Assembly (NCBI RefSeq): GCF_019457595.1
Contig: NZ_CP080419.1
Coordinates: forward strand, 3,038,001-3,102,000
Length of the DNA stretch: 64,000 nucleotides
Direction of reading: 5' to 3'
Origin: Shewanella psychrotolerans
GTDB lineage: Bacteria > Pseudomonadota > Gammaproteobacteria > Enterobacterales > Shewanellaceae
The notes beneath the pieces were generated by a model. The model had not been told where the DNA came from, did not search any database, and saw only the letters and a program-made list of their open reading frames with translations. The position numbers and the translations under genes are program-made. Within the stretch, counting starts at the first letter, position 1. The number at the start of each line of letters is the position of its first letter. Of this stretch, positions 18,572 to 26,555 are shown piece by piece.

Positions 18572-19051
18572 ATGTCTATTTATGATTTTTCAGTAACAAG
18601 GATTGATGGTAGCGAACAACCAATGAGTGACTTTAAAGGTAAAGTCTTGCTTATCGTCAATACTGCCAGCAAGTGTGGATTTACACCCCAGTACAAGGCC
18701 CTGCAGGCTTTGTATGATTCTTATGGCCCTGAGCACTTTGCTGTACTGGGGTTTCCTTGTAATCAATTCGGTAAACAGGAGCAAGGAGACGAGTCGCAGA
18801 TAAGTCAGTTTTGTGAACTCAATTTTGGGGTTAATTTTCCACTATTTGCAAAAATAGAGGTCAACGGAGACGGTGCTAGCCCACTGTATCGTTACTTAAA
18901 GAAACAAGCTAAAGGTCTATTAGGTAGTGAATCGATTAAATGGAATTTCACTAAATTCTTAGTCAATAGTGACGGAGAGGTCCTTGAGCGATTCGCCCCA
19001 ACAACCACACCCGAATCTCTTGAACAAAAGATAAAATCTTTACTCAATTAA
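18572..19051 (+). CDS. Glutathione peroxidase (thioredoxin/glutathione peroxidase type)
   Basis: The 159-residue enzyme has the active-site cysteine in NTASKCGFTP, the conserved block GFPCNQFGKQEQG, and the WNFTKFLV motif supplying the Trp and Asn of the catalytic tetrad. It would reduce hydrogen peroxide or lipid hydroperoxides in the cytoplasm. Bacterial members with Cys in place of Sec often prefer thioredoxin. GGGAGAG lies just before the ATG. The small-RNA array begins about 100 bp downstream. Confidence 0.9.
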   Translation: MSIYDFSVTRIDGSEQPMSDFKGKVLLIVNTASKCGFTPQYKALQALYDSYGPEHFAVLGFPCNQFGKQEQGDESQISQFCELNFGVNFPLFAKIEVNGDGASPLYRYLKKQAKGLLGSESIKWNFTKFLVNSDGEVLERFAPTTTPESLEQKIKSLLN

Positions 19052-19140
19052 TCCAAACAGATAGCAAAAATATGGCAATAAACTGAAATTAATTTGTTTA
19101 TTTTTTGAACTTTATTGACGTTACTGGCTCAAATAATTGA

Positions 19141-19245
19141 ACGCGAAGAATTGATTTTTCATGTTCATCATTCTCCCTGGGACTTCTAGCGCGGTCCCCT
19201 TGATCTTCCTAGATCAATGGCAACTAGATAGGTTGCCTTTTTTTA
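19141..19245 (+). ncRNA. Putative small RNA, unit A of a five-member family
   Basis: This diverged copy has a leader with TTTTTCATGTTCATCATTCTCC, split here as TTTTTCAT, GTTCATCAT (19163-19171) and CTCCCT. Hairpin 1 is GGGAC/GTCCC (19179-19198), with CTAGCGC in its loop (19186-19192). Hairpin 2 is TTGATC/GATCAA (19200-19217). The terminator is GGCAAC/GTTGCC with seven T (19219-19244). No coding frame of note runs through it. The 5' end is approximate; AATAAT near 19133 could be the -10 element. Confidence 0.65.
19219..19245 (+). terminator. Rho-independent terminator of sRNA unit A
   Basis: Stem GGCAAC/GTTGCC with loop TAGATAG is followed by T7. Confidence 0.85.
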
Positions 19246-19361
19246 TATTCCCAATAAAAACACTTTAAAACAACATCTTATATGGAGATAGAAATATCCA
19301 TATAAGATAATTTGAAAAATTTAAACTATTTTCACATCATTTACTGAACTTCTTTAAAAAT

Positions 19362-19520
19362 TGCGACTCTGATAATAGGTAACAGATTTTTTCATCATTG
19401 TTTGTTCATCATCTCCCTTTGGTGACCCTATCGGTCCCAAGAGCATTATCCAAAGCTAGCGCATATGGCTAATGACTCTAAAACACTTTGTTTATGGCAA
19501 CCTTTGGTTGCCATTTTTTT
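19362..19520 (+). ncRNA. Putative small RNA, unit B
   Basis: The block starts at TGCGACTCTGATAATAGG; GATAAT (19371-19376) is a likely -10 element, so the RNA may begin near 19383. The leader holds GTTCATCAT at 19404-19412, then CTCCCT. Hairpin 1 is TTGGtGACC/GGTCCCAA with one bulged base. Hairpin 2 is CATTAnCC/GGnTAATG, with CTAGCGC in its loop (19456-19462). The terminator is GGCAACC/GGTTGCC. Unit C and unit D are near-identical copies. Confidence 0.7.
19496..19520 (+). terminator. Rho-independent terminator of sRNA unit B
   Basis: Perfect stem GGCAACC/GGTTGCC with a TTT loop is followed by A and T7. Confidence 0.88.
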
Positions 19521-19608
19521 GTGCTAAACCTTTTTTATTCTAAACCATTGAAGCCGTATTGAAATAAAACTCAATTTTTTACGATAAGGTGGGAACTAAC
19601 CGTTAATC

Positions 19609-19772
19609 TGCGACTCTGATAATAGGTAACAGATTTTTTCATCATTGTTTGTTCATCATCCCCCCTTTGGAGACCCTATATAGGTCCCAAGAGCATTACC
19701 CAAAAGCTAGCGCATATGGCTAATGACTCTAAAACACTTTGTTTATGGCAACCTTTGGTTGCCATTTTTTTT
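19609..19772 (+). ncRNA. Putative small RNA, unit C
   Basis: It begins 247 bp after unit B and repeats it almost exactly. GTTCATCAT lies at 19651-19659, followed by CCCCCCTTTGG where B has CTCCCTTTGG. Hairpin 1 is changed on both sides of the loop (loop CTATATA, where B has CTATC) but keeps its stem, TTGGaGACC/GGTCCCAA. Hairpin 2 and the terminator are conserved. Confidence 0.7.
19747..19772 (+). terminator. Rho-independent terminator of sRNA unit C
   Basis: Same GGCAACC/GGTTGCC stem as unit B, with A and T8 behind it. Confidence 0.88.
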
Positions 19773-19875
19773 GTGCTAAACCTTTTTGTTCTAAACCTTT
19801 TTTGTTCTAAACCATTGAAGCCGTATTGAAATAAAACTCTATTTTTTACAATAAGGTGGGAACTAACCGTTAATC

Positions 19876-20034
19876 TGCGACTCTGATAATAGGTAACAGA
19901 TTTTTCATCATGTTTGTTCATCATCTCCCTTTGGTGACCCTATCGGTCCCAAGAGCATTACCCAAAGCTAGCGCATATGGCTGATGACTCTAAAAACACT
20001 TTGTTTATGGCAACCTTTGGTTGCCATTTTTTTT
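19876..20034 (+). ncRNA. Putative small RNA, unit D
   Basis: It begins 267 bp after unit C. The leader has GTTCATCAT at 19916-19924 and CTCCCTTTGGTGACC. Hairpin 2 carries a change from TAATG to TGATG in one arm. The terminator ends 2 bp before the stop codon of the convergent aminopeptidase gene. Units C and D also share about 90 bp upstream of the block, so the duplicated segment includes the promoter region. Confidence 0.7.
20009..20034 (+). terminator. Rho-independent terminator of sRNA unit D
   Basis: GGCAACC/GGTTGCC stem with TTT loop is followed by A and T8, abutting the end of the M1 aminopeptidase gene. Confidence 0.87.
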
Positions 20035-20036
20035 AG

Positions 20037-21821
20037 CTAGTTGGCAAACTGCTTATCTAATTGCACGACTAAAGAGGGGTGATAACCGCTCCGCGCCTTG
20101 GCATAGATAGCAGCTAACTCAGAGTGATAGCCAGCAAGCTGCAACTCGGTAAATAGCGGGCGCACAAACTTACCACGACCAATTTTCACCAGATAGCGCT
20201 CAAGCGCAGGTAGTACAAGGTCGTAGTGATTACGGATCGCCACTCGATACCAATCACAGGCTATTTCGGCGTTAGTTGAGTGGGTAAAATCAAACACTTC
20301 GTCTAACTGCATCAATGTTTGTTGATCGACACTGCCAGGCAAGCTACCCAAAAAATACTGCCAATGATGTACGCGCCAATCTTGGGTATTTTGTTTATCG
20401 ATTTTGCCTCCCATTTGCCAATCCGCCAGCAGCGCATCCACTTTATCTAAGCTGTCTGAGCTAGGCGGCGTAAACCAATAGGGCATCCCTCTTCCATATA
20501 CCCACTCTTGCAACTCTTGCTCACTGATCTTGTCGCCATGTTCAACTAACAAGGTCTGCTTTGCATAATCAACAAAAGTTTCGGTGGTGATAGCTTCAAA
20601 AGCAAAGTGGCAAACATATTGATAAAGAAACTTATCGAATGATTCACGGCCAAGACGCTTTTCTAAGTCGTGGACAAACATCGACGCTTTATCATAGGTA
20701 AAGCGGTTAAACGCATCATTTGGGTCGCCCGCTTGCACGTTGGCGGGTAACGTCTGCGCCGCTAACGGCATTAATGCCAACTCCTCTTTTAAGCGGCCAT
20801 ATTCCAGTACGACCTCAAGCTGAGCCTGCTCTTGGCCAAATACCGCTTCAACGATGCGGTTGGTGAAATAGGTAGTAAAGCCTTCATTGAGCCACAAGTC
20901 GCGCCAAGTGGCGTTACTGACCAAATTCCCCGTCCAAGAGTGCGCGAGCTCATGGGCAACGGTTGACACTAAGCTCTTATCGCCTGCTATCAATGTTGGG
21001 GTCATGAATGCGAGCCTTGGGTTTTCCATACCACCAAAAGGAAAGCTCGGGGGGAGCACAATCATGTCATAACGCCCCCACGGATAGGGGCCAAGCAGCG
21101 ATTCAGCAATCTCGACCATCTGCTCGGTATCTTCAAACTCCTTTACCGCTGCCTGTAATAGTTCAGGCTCTGCATACACCCCAGTTCTTGGACCTATTGC
21201 ACCAAACTGTAAATCCCCCACCGCAATGGCCATTAAATGAGTTGGAATAGACTTTTCCATTTCAAAAGAAAAACGGCCAGTTAATGGCGCATCGGCATCA
21301 TTCATGGCGCTCATCACTGCGCGCATCCCCTTAGGCACCTCGACAGTCGCGTTAAAGGTGATACGGGCTTTGGGGCTGTCTTGCAGCGGTATCCAACTGC
21401 GGGCATTAATCGGCTGCGACTGACTAAAAAGAAAGGGTAACTGTTTGCCGCTGGTTTGCTCTGGCGTTAACCACTGCAAACCTTGGGCATCGGCAGAAGT
21501 ACGGTAGCCAATGGATACCCACTTGGTTGCCGAGAGTAAGCGAATATTGAGCCGCTCACCACGAATAGGGTCTTGCTTATCCATGCTAAATGTTAACGCT
21601 TGCCCTGCATCATCAATAACGGATTCAATGGTTAATGTGCGGCAATCTAGATACAGCTCTCGGCACTGAGCATCGAGGTAGTCGAGTTGTAACTGCGCGG
21701 TCCCTAACAACTGCTTTTGTTCAAACCGTACCGACAGCGCAAGATCCAAATGGGTGACTCTGACATGGTCGACATTCGCAAACGAGTGATGGTCTTGATT
21801 ATTATCCCATTGCTTAGACAC
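20037..21821 (-). CDS. M1 family metallopeptidase (leukotriene A4 hydrolase-like aminopeptidase)
   Basis: The 594-residue enzyme has the exopeptidase motif GGMEN (263-267) and the zinc site HELAH (290-294) with third ligand Glu313 in WLNEGFTTYF. The downstream tyrosine lies in RFTYDKAS. The C-terminal helical domain (about 460-590) matches the LTA4H/cold-active aminopeptidase subfamily known from marine gammaproteobacteria. It removes N-terminal residues from peptides. There is no signal peptide, so it is cytoplasmic. It is a single gene flanked on both sides by members of the small-RNA family. Confidence 0.9.
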   Translation of the reverse strand: MSKQWDNNQDHHSFANVDHVRVTHLDLALSVRFEQKQLLGTAQLQLDYLDAQCRELYLDCRTLTIESVIDDAGQALTFSMDKQDPIRGERLNIRLLSATKWVSIGYRTSADAQGLQWLTPEQTSGKQLPFLFSQSQPINARSWIPLQDSPKARITFNATVEVPKGMRAVMSAMNDADAPLTGRFSFEMEKSIPTHLMAIAVGDLQFGAIGPRTGVYAEPELLQAAVKEFEDTEQMVEIAESLLGPYPWGRYDMIVLPPSFPFGGMENPRLAFMTPTLIAGDKSLVSTVAHELAHSWTGNLVSNATWRDLWLNEGFTTYFTNRIVEAVFGQEQAQLEVVLEYGRLKEELALMPLAAQTLPANVQAGDPNDAFNRFTYDKASMFVHDLEKRLGRESFDKFLYQYVCHFAFEAITTETFVDYAKQTLLVEHGDKISEQELQEWVYGRGMPYWFTPPSSDSLDKVDALLADWQMGGKIDKQNTQDWRVHHWQYFLGSLPGSVDQQTLMQLDEVFDFTHSTNAEIACDWYRVAIRNHYDLVLPALERYLVKIGRGKFVRPLFTELQLAGYHSELAAIYAKARSGYHPSLVVQLDKQFAN

Positions 21822-22240
21822 TGATGATTCCTTCTTTTAGTGGGCAGAGCGGTTGAGGATATTGTAGCCATCTCACCCGACAATACCATTGAAATTGACT
21901 GTGTTAGGTGAAGACAAAACACCAGCGCATATTTTATACAACCATAACCCAGCCTTTCTAGCGCCAATACCGACGTTGCGCTTTATGATGAAAAACCATA
22001 AAAATAAGATAGACTCCAGGCTTGAGGGTTAGACCGCACAATCTTAAGCCTCCCAACTCAACAATCACTGGCTGCGTACTGTACAGCCAATAAAGCCCCT
22101 AGCTCAAAATACGAACTTATAATCTACGCTTAAAACTCAAGATTAAAGCCCAAGTCGTTTTTCAGTTTCACTATTCGTCTTAGTTAATTATTTAAAAAAA
22201 TCAAAAAAATTTAAAAATAATCGGAACTAATTAGAAAAAG
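21822..22240. other. Intergenic region upstream of the M1 aminopeptidase gene
   Basis: It should carry the aminopeptidase promoter. From about 22180 it becomes very A-rich before sRNA unit E. No coding frame or strong hairpin was recognised. Confidence 0.4.
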
Positions 22241-22406
22241 TGCACTCTGACTATATGAACAGAATTTGCAGCAGTTGAAAATTCACTTCTTCAACTGGTT
22301 ATATTTTTCATCGTTCATCATCATTCCCTTGAGATAGTTTCTAGCGCAACTATCATTAGATTCCGAATTGGAACTTGTAGCGACCTTATTAAGGTCGCTT
22401 TTTTTT
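22241..22406 (+). ncRNA. Putative small RNA, unit E
   Basis: GCACTCTGACTATATGAACAG (first 20 bases from 22242) aligns with the block start of units B-D, with TATAT as a -10 candidate. An extra 5' hairpin CAGTTGAA/TTCAACTG lies at 22272-22297. The leader holds TTTTTCAT, GTTCATCAT (22313-22321) and TTCCCTT. Hairpin 1 is GATAGTT/AACTATC with CTAGCGC in the loop (22341-22347). Hairpin 2 is TTCC/GGAA. The order leader, two hairpins and terminator is that of units A-D, while the stems have diverged in sequence. Confidence 0.65.
22379..22406 (+). terminator. Rho-independent terminator of sRNA unit E
   Basis: Stem AGCGACCTTA/TAAGGTCGCT is followed by T7 or more. Between here and 22675 only a weak CCTCC/GGAGG hairpin followed by GCGGTTTTT (22642-22665) was seen. 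Confidence 0.88.
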
Positions 22407-22675
22407 ATCTAAAATTTGGCTGAGACGAGCGAGAGTTAGCTCTATCTGAACTCGTTCGCATTAAACAAGCAGAGACTACAAATGATACTGATGGATATCA
22501 CACAGAGTTTTCGCTCTCTTAGATTTGGCCTTATGAAAAACTGGTTGGACATTTTCGAGTTAAAACTTTAACCCTATACATGTGAGTGTCAGATTAATAT
22601 TTCTATGTCTAACGGCGCCATAAAAGGCAAAGCATCAGCAACCTCCAGCCCGGAGGGCGGTTTTTGCAGGCCTTG

Positions 22676-23293
22676 CTAGCTGATGTTACTGACAACAGAG
22701 GTTACCCCAGTAATCACCATTTGCGTTCCCATGACAGCAAGAATTAGCCCCATTAGTCGAGTGACAATACTCAGACCACTTTCACCTATTACGGCTAGAA
22801 TCTTTGAACTAAAAATAAAGCAGACGAAAGTGATAAGACACATTACTGCAAATACAGAAACAGTCACTAATATCCCCGTTATTCCTCCTGAGGAAGAATA
22901 ATTCATTGCCGTTGCAATGGTACCAGGCCCAGCAAGAAGAGGGACTGCCAAGGGCGATACCGCGATATCCGTTTCTTCATTACCTTCAGCTGAATGCATC
23001 TTGGAGCCATGCCCATTAAGCATATGATACCCGACAAGAAACACCAAAATGCCCCCTGTTATCCTCAATGCGGAGATGGTGATGCTAAATAAATGAAAAA
23101 TTGCTTTTCCAAGTAGAGCAAAAGATAAAATTACGATAAATGTAATAATGAGTGCTTTCGATGCAATTTTAATTTGCTCGGCTTTGCTTTTACCGCCGAC
23201 CAGACCAGCAAAAGCAGCGGTATTAGCAATAGGGTTCATGATCGCAAAAAAACCTAAAAAGACGGTGATCACTTGAGTATATAGATCATTCAT
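22676..23293 (-). CDS. MarC family integral membrane protein
   Basis: The 205-residue protein has six hydrophobic segments and the family motifs FFAIMNPIANTAAFAGL at the start and AGPGTIATAMNYSS in the middle. The MarC/YchE/YhgN family consists of inner-membrane proteins with no proven transport substrate. MarC itself was once linked to multiple antibiotic resistance, but that link was later withdrawn. The ATG at 23293 follows AAGAGAAAT. It is a single gene. Confidence 0.9.
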   Translation of the reverse strand: MNDLYTQVITVFLGFFAIMNPIANTAAFAGLVGGKSKAEQIKIASKALIITFIVILSFALLGKAIFHLFSITISALRITGGILVFLVGYHMLNGHGSKMHSAEGNEETDIAVSPLAVPLLAGPGTIATAMNYSSSGGITGILVTVSVFAVMCLITFVCFIFSSKILAVIGESGLSIVTRLMGLILAVMGTQMVITGVTSVVSNIS

Positions 23294-23690
23294 TCGGTTA
23301 CCATTTCTCTTATAGAGCTAACATTTTATTATGCAGGTATTTTGCCCTGTAAATACTTAATTAGCCAGAAGTGCTGGCATGAATTATTGGTTCAGAATAT
23401 CTTCGATCCAATTTAACTTGACCACTGCACCATCTTACGATGTGCGCTTGTAAGAGGTTCACAGCATAAGATGCTATTAGTGCGCATGCGCATTTCCCCA
23501 AATCGATTATCTAGCTAGATTTAAAATTAAATGACTAACTCTAAAGCTTTTTGCTCTAAAATTTTTTATTTTCATCCATACAAAAAGCACACACCGATAT
23601 CGACTTAAAATCACTTAACACTCACACAATCTAAATTCGGCTGTATGCCAGTCCAATATACCGCCAAATCGAAGAGACGATAGATACCGA

Positions 23691-23780
23691 GTGTAGATAC
23701 GCCGGTGAGCTTCCGAAACAGGGATGTTTCGGCAGAGCCTAAAGGGACTTATTCACGGCGTCTCACAGGGGTATCTGCAC
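23691..23780. repeat. Structured intergenic element, likely dispersed repeat
   Basis: Nested inverted repeats: GTGTAGATAC (23691-23700) pairs with GTATCTGCAC (23771-23780) allowing one G-U; GTGAG (23705-23709) pairs with CTCAC (23762-23766); and CCGAAACA/TGTTTCGG (23713-23732) encloses GGGA. The GC-rich block differs in composition from the AT-rich flanks. It looks like a palindromic repeat family or a structured RNA. The rest of the 668-bp gap between 23294 and 23961 contains only a 12-bp palindrome, TGCGCATGCGCA (23481-23492), and the pstS terminator. Confidence 0.6.
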
Positions 23781-23920
23781 ATCCCTCGCCGGGCAGGCGT
23801 TAGATGGCGATGAAGTTACGCCTTCAAACACTCTGCCCAACACCGACTAAACAAAACGCTACCCAAACAAAATACAACCCACCGAAACTCAAACAAAAAT
23901 ACCGCCTTCATTTAAAGACA

Positions 23921-23946
23921 AAAAAGGCCTCCGAGGAGGCCTTTTT
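23921..23946 (-). terminator. Terminator of pstS
   Basis: Perfect AAAAAGGCCTCC/GGAGGCCTTTTT with a 2-base centre works in either direction and lies 16 bp after the pstS stop codon. Confidence 0.9.
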
Positions 23947-23961
23947 GACTTAGGGTAAAGC

Positions 23962-24933
23962 TTACAGGCGGATGCCCGCTTTTTCTAAGTCTTTAGCAGT
24001 TACGCTACGTGGAAGTGGTACATAACCATCTTTCTCAACGATTTTTTGACCTTGCTTAGACAAGATAAAGCGAAGGAACTCACGCTCAAGTGGCGCTAAA
24101 TCTTTGTTTGGATGCTTGTTCACATAAACATATAGGTAACGTGAAAGTGGGTAGCTACCGTCAGCGGCGTTCGCAGCAGATGCTTCGATAAAGTCATTGC
24201 CTTTCTTAGAGATAGCGACCGCTTTAACGCCTGCAGTCTTATAACCGATACCAGAGTAACCGATAGCATTTAGTGACTGAGAAACAGATTGCACTACAGA
24301 TGCAGAACCTGGTTGCTCGTTAACATTAGCCTTGAAGTCACCTTTACAAAGTGCTTTCTTCTTGAAGTAACCGTAAGTACCAGATACTGAGTTACGACCA
24401 TATAGCTGTACGTCTTTAGCAGACCAGTCACCTTCTAGACCCACATCCCCCCAGCGCTGTACATCGCTACCGCCACACTTATGTGTTGCAGAGAAGATGC
24501 CGTCGATCTGCTCAATGCTTAGGCCTTTGATTGGGTTATCTTTGTGTACGAATACTGCTAATGCATCTATAGCAACACGAATTTGTGTTGGCTGGTAGCC
24601 GTAATGCTTTTCGAACGCTTCAACTTCGTTAGGCTTCATCTTGCGACTCATTGGGCCGAACTGTGAAGTTCCTTCAGTTAATGCTGGTGGCGCAGTAGAT
24701 GAACCAGCAGCTTGAATTTGGATATTAACGTTAGGGTACATCTCTTTATATTCTTCAGCCCATAACGTCATCATGTTAGCTAGCGTGTCAGAACCTACAG
24801 AAGATAGGTTACCCGATACACCACTGCTCTTTTCATAAGTTGGTAGTGATGGATCGATAGAAGCCATTGCGGCTACTGAAAATACACTAGCGGCTGTTAA
24901 ACTCACCGCACCGACAAGCTGTTTAAGTTTCAT
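23962..24933 (-). CDS. pstS: Phosphate ABC transporter periplasmic substrate-binding protein PstS
   Basis: The mature protein follows a signal peptide ([24 protein letters not shown]). The fold of the PstS family is clear from [38 protein letters not shown] and [18 protein letters not shown], which contain the phosphate-binding Ser/Thr/Asp/Arg residues. It captures phosphate in the periplasm for PstCAB. No pstCAB genes follow it here, so the permease lies elsewhere. The start at 24933 has GGAG at 6-7 bases; the longer frame to 25032 would run through the Pho box. The four-repeat Pho box at 25004-25043 indicates PhoB activation. Confidence 0.92.
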   Translation of the reverse strand: MKLKQLVGAVSLTAASVFSVAAMASIDPSLPTYEKSSGVSGNLSSVGSDTLANMMTLWAEEYKEMYPNVNIQIQAAGSSTAPPALTEGTSQFGPMSRKMKPNEVEAFEKHYGYQPTQIRVAIDALAVFVHKDNPIKGLSIEQIDGIFSATHKCGGSDVQRWGDVGLEGDWSAKDVQLYGRNSVSGTYGYFKKKALCKGDFKANVNEQPGSASVVQSVSQSLNAIGYSGIGYKTAGVKAVAISKKGNDFIEASAANAADGSYPLSRYLYVYVNKHPNKDLAPLEREFLRFILSKQGQKIVEKDGYVPLPRSVTAKDLEKAGIRL

Positions 24934-25003
24934 TCTTTGCTCCAGTGTTAAGCTGATTTGCTTACTTGCTTCATTTAAGTTGCAGCTAGTATCAATCGCT
25001 ACA

Positions 25004-25043
25004 GTGACAAGTCTATGACCGTGATGTGACACTTAGATGACAA
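25004..25043 (-). promoter_or_regulatory. PhoB-binding Pho box (four 11-bp repeats) of pstS
   Basis: Read on the minus strand, four heptamers TTGTCAT, GTGTCAC, CGGTCAT and TTGTCAC are spaced by exactly 4 bases (CTAA, ATCA, AGAC). This equals two full Pho boxes of the consensus CTGTCAT-N4-CTGTCAC. Ten bases further on, GATACT is a suitable -10 element, the classical layout in which PhoB replaces the -35 contact. Confidence 0.9.
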
Positions 25044-25113
25044 AGCGCAATAAAATGCAGTTTTTTATATTTCTTAAATACGATTGTCAAACGGTGGTCA
25101 TAATAAACGCCAA

Positions 25114-25136
25114 ACGCCGTCATTATATGACGGCGT
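25114..25136 (-). terminator. Hairpin between phoR and pstS
   Basis: ACGCCGTCAT/ATGACGGCGT, 10-bp arms with a 3-base loop. The following stretch on the minus strand is TTTGGCGTTT, so the T run is interrupted. It lies downstream of phoR and upstream of the pstS Pho box, and would isolate pstS from phoR read-through. Confidence 0.55.
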
Positions 25137-25194
25137 AAACGTATTAAAACGAATGCTAATTACTTGCTATCGGCCACTTTATGCAGCAAGGCTG

Positions 25195-26490
25195 CTAATC
25201 CATATCGATGAGGTGAATAGGGATAATAAAACTAAAACAACTACCTTTACCTAATTGGCTCTCAATATTGAGATCACTTTGATGATGGCTCAGTGCATGC
25301 TTAGTTATCGCAAGGCCTAAACCTGTGCCACCACTTTGGCGAGAACGGGCACTATCAACGCGATAGAAGCGCTCCGTTAAACGGGTCAAATGCTGTGGTG
25401 CTATCCCCTCTCCGGTATCGGTGACACTAAACTGCGCTCCCATAGGTACTCGCTTCCATGCAATGGAAACCTTACCGCCAGGCTCAGTGTAACGGATCGC
25501 ATTAGACACCAAATTTGAACACGCACTTCGAAGCAACATCTCATTACCGTAGATGTTGAGATCAGCATCGCTTTCAAAACACAGCTGATATTTATTCGCA
25601 GCGAGTGCTTGAGCTTCCTCTTTAAGTGTATCCATCAGCAATGCCATATTGACCTTAGCTTCAAGATTAACCGCGGACGCATCTTCAATACGTGACAACA
25701 CCAGAAGTTGCTCTACCATCGAACGCATTCTGTGAGTTTGTTGCTGCATCTGCTCCATCGCCTTAATACTTGGCGAACCTGGCTCAGCCATGCCTTGCAT
25801 CATTTCGAGATAACCTTGCAATACCGTTAATGGCGTTTTTAACTCATGAGACACATTAGCGACAAACTCTTTCCGCATCCCTTCGAGCTGACGTATTCGG
25901 GTAATATCTCGAGCGATCAGTAGCAGCTGGCCAGAGCCATAGCCCATGATACGGATCTCTAATACCCGAGCGTCATTTTGAGTATCGGTTAACTCAAAAG
26001 GGTCACTAAAATCAGCTTGCTTAAGGTAAATAGAAAAATCAGGATGGCGAATAAGATTATCAATGCGCTGACCGTTATCTTGCGGCCAAACTAAGCCTAA
26101 TAATAATTGCGCTAATTTGTTACACCATAAAATATTGTTTTCAGAATCTAACACCACTGCAGCATCTGGCAGGGCTTCTGCACCTTGACGAAAACGCGCT
26201 AACAGATAAGCTAACTGACTCACACGTTTACGATTTTTACCCTGTAAACGATAAATACCATTAAACACACCTTCCCAACTACCACTACCATTTGGTGGTG
26301 TCAGTCGTTTATCACGCCACAACCAATAATTAAGCCGAGAGAGCTGTTTATAATGCCAAACCAGCAACCCAATGGTGCCAATAAGCATAACCCACAGCAC
26401 TTGATTGATGAGCAATCCAACAGCAAAACAGAGCAGGAGGAAGATCACCAGCCGGCTGAGGAGCCGATACCCTGAGTATGAATCAAACAT
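25195..26490 (-). CDS. phoR: Phosphate regulon sensor histidine kinase PhoR
   Basis: The roughly 431-residue protein has two N-terminal transmembrane helices, a short cytoplasmic linker, a PAS domain (about 95-200) and the DHp helix with phospho-acceptor His215 in VSHELKTPLTVL. A HATPase domain follows, with the N, G1 and G2 boxes ACSNLVSNAIRYT, VTDTGEGIAP and SGGTGLGLAITKH. PhoR senses low phosphate together with the Pst system and phosphorylates PhoB. The N-terminus aligns with E. coli PhoR when the start is ATG 26490 (MFDSYSGYRLLSRL). phoB lies 66 bp upstream, in the same operon. Confidence 0.93.
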   Translation of the reverse strand: MFDSYSGYRLLSRLVIFLLLCFAVGLLINQVLWVMLIGTIGLLVWHYKQLSRLNYWLWRDKRLTPPNGSGSWEGVFNGIYRLQGKNRKRVSQLAYLLARFRQGAEALPDAAVVLDSENNILWCNKLAQLLLGLVWPQDNGQRIDNLIRHPDFSIYLKQADFSDPFELTDTQNDARVLEIRIMGYGSGQLLLIARDITRIRQLEGMRKEFVANVSHELKTPLTVLQGYLEMMQGMAEPGSPSIKAMEQMQQQTHRMRSMVEQLLVLSRIEDASAVNLEAKVNMALLMDTLKEEAQALAANKYQLCFESDADLNIYGNEMLLRSACSNLVSNAIRYTEPGGKVSIAWKRVPMGAQFSVTDTGEGIAPQHLTRLTERFYRVDSARSRQSGGTGLGLAITKHALSHHQSDLNIESQLGKGSCFSFIIPIHLIDMD

Positions 26491-26555
26491 AGATAAACCA
26501 TAGTGAGCAATTGGGCACAAGATAACGCAAATCGTCACTTGTGCCTATCAAATTA

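Larger units (their letters stand above)
19362..20034 (+). repeat. Three tandem near-identical intergenic units (B, C, D)
   Basis: Block starts at 19362, 19609 and 19876 give periods of 247 and 267 bp. The extra length between C and D is an added copy of a TTCTAAACC-containing stretch of about 19 bp. Identity by eye is above 90 per cent in the 160-bp cores. Confidence 0.9.

Noticed and set aside
19676-19924. 82-codon minus-strand frame across sRNA units C and D
   Set aside because: It runs antisense through two repeat copies and their terminators, is low in complexity and has no ribosome binding site; it is a by-product of the repeat.
23640-23810. Possible integron attC site (GTTAGAT near 23800)
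   Set aside because: The GTTRRRY-like word is present, but there is no matching RYYYAAC at the other end, and no integrase or cassette genes surround it.
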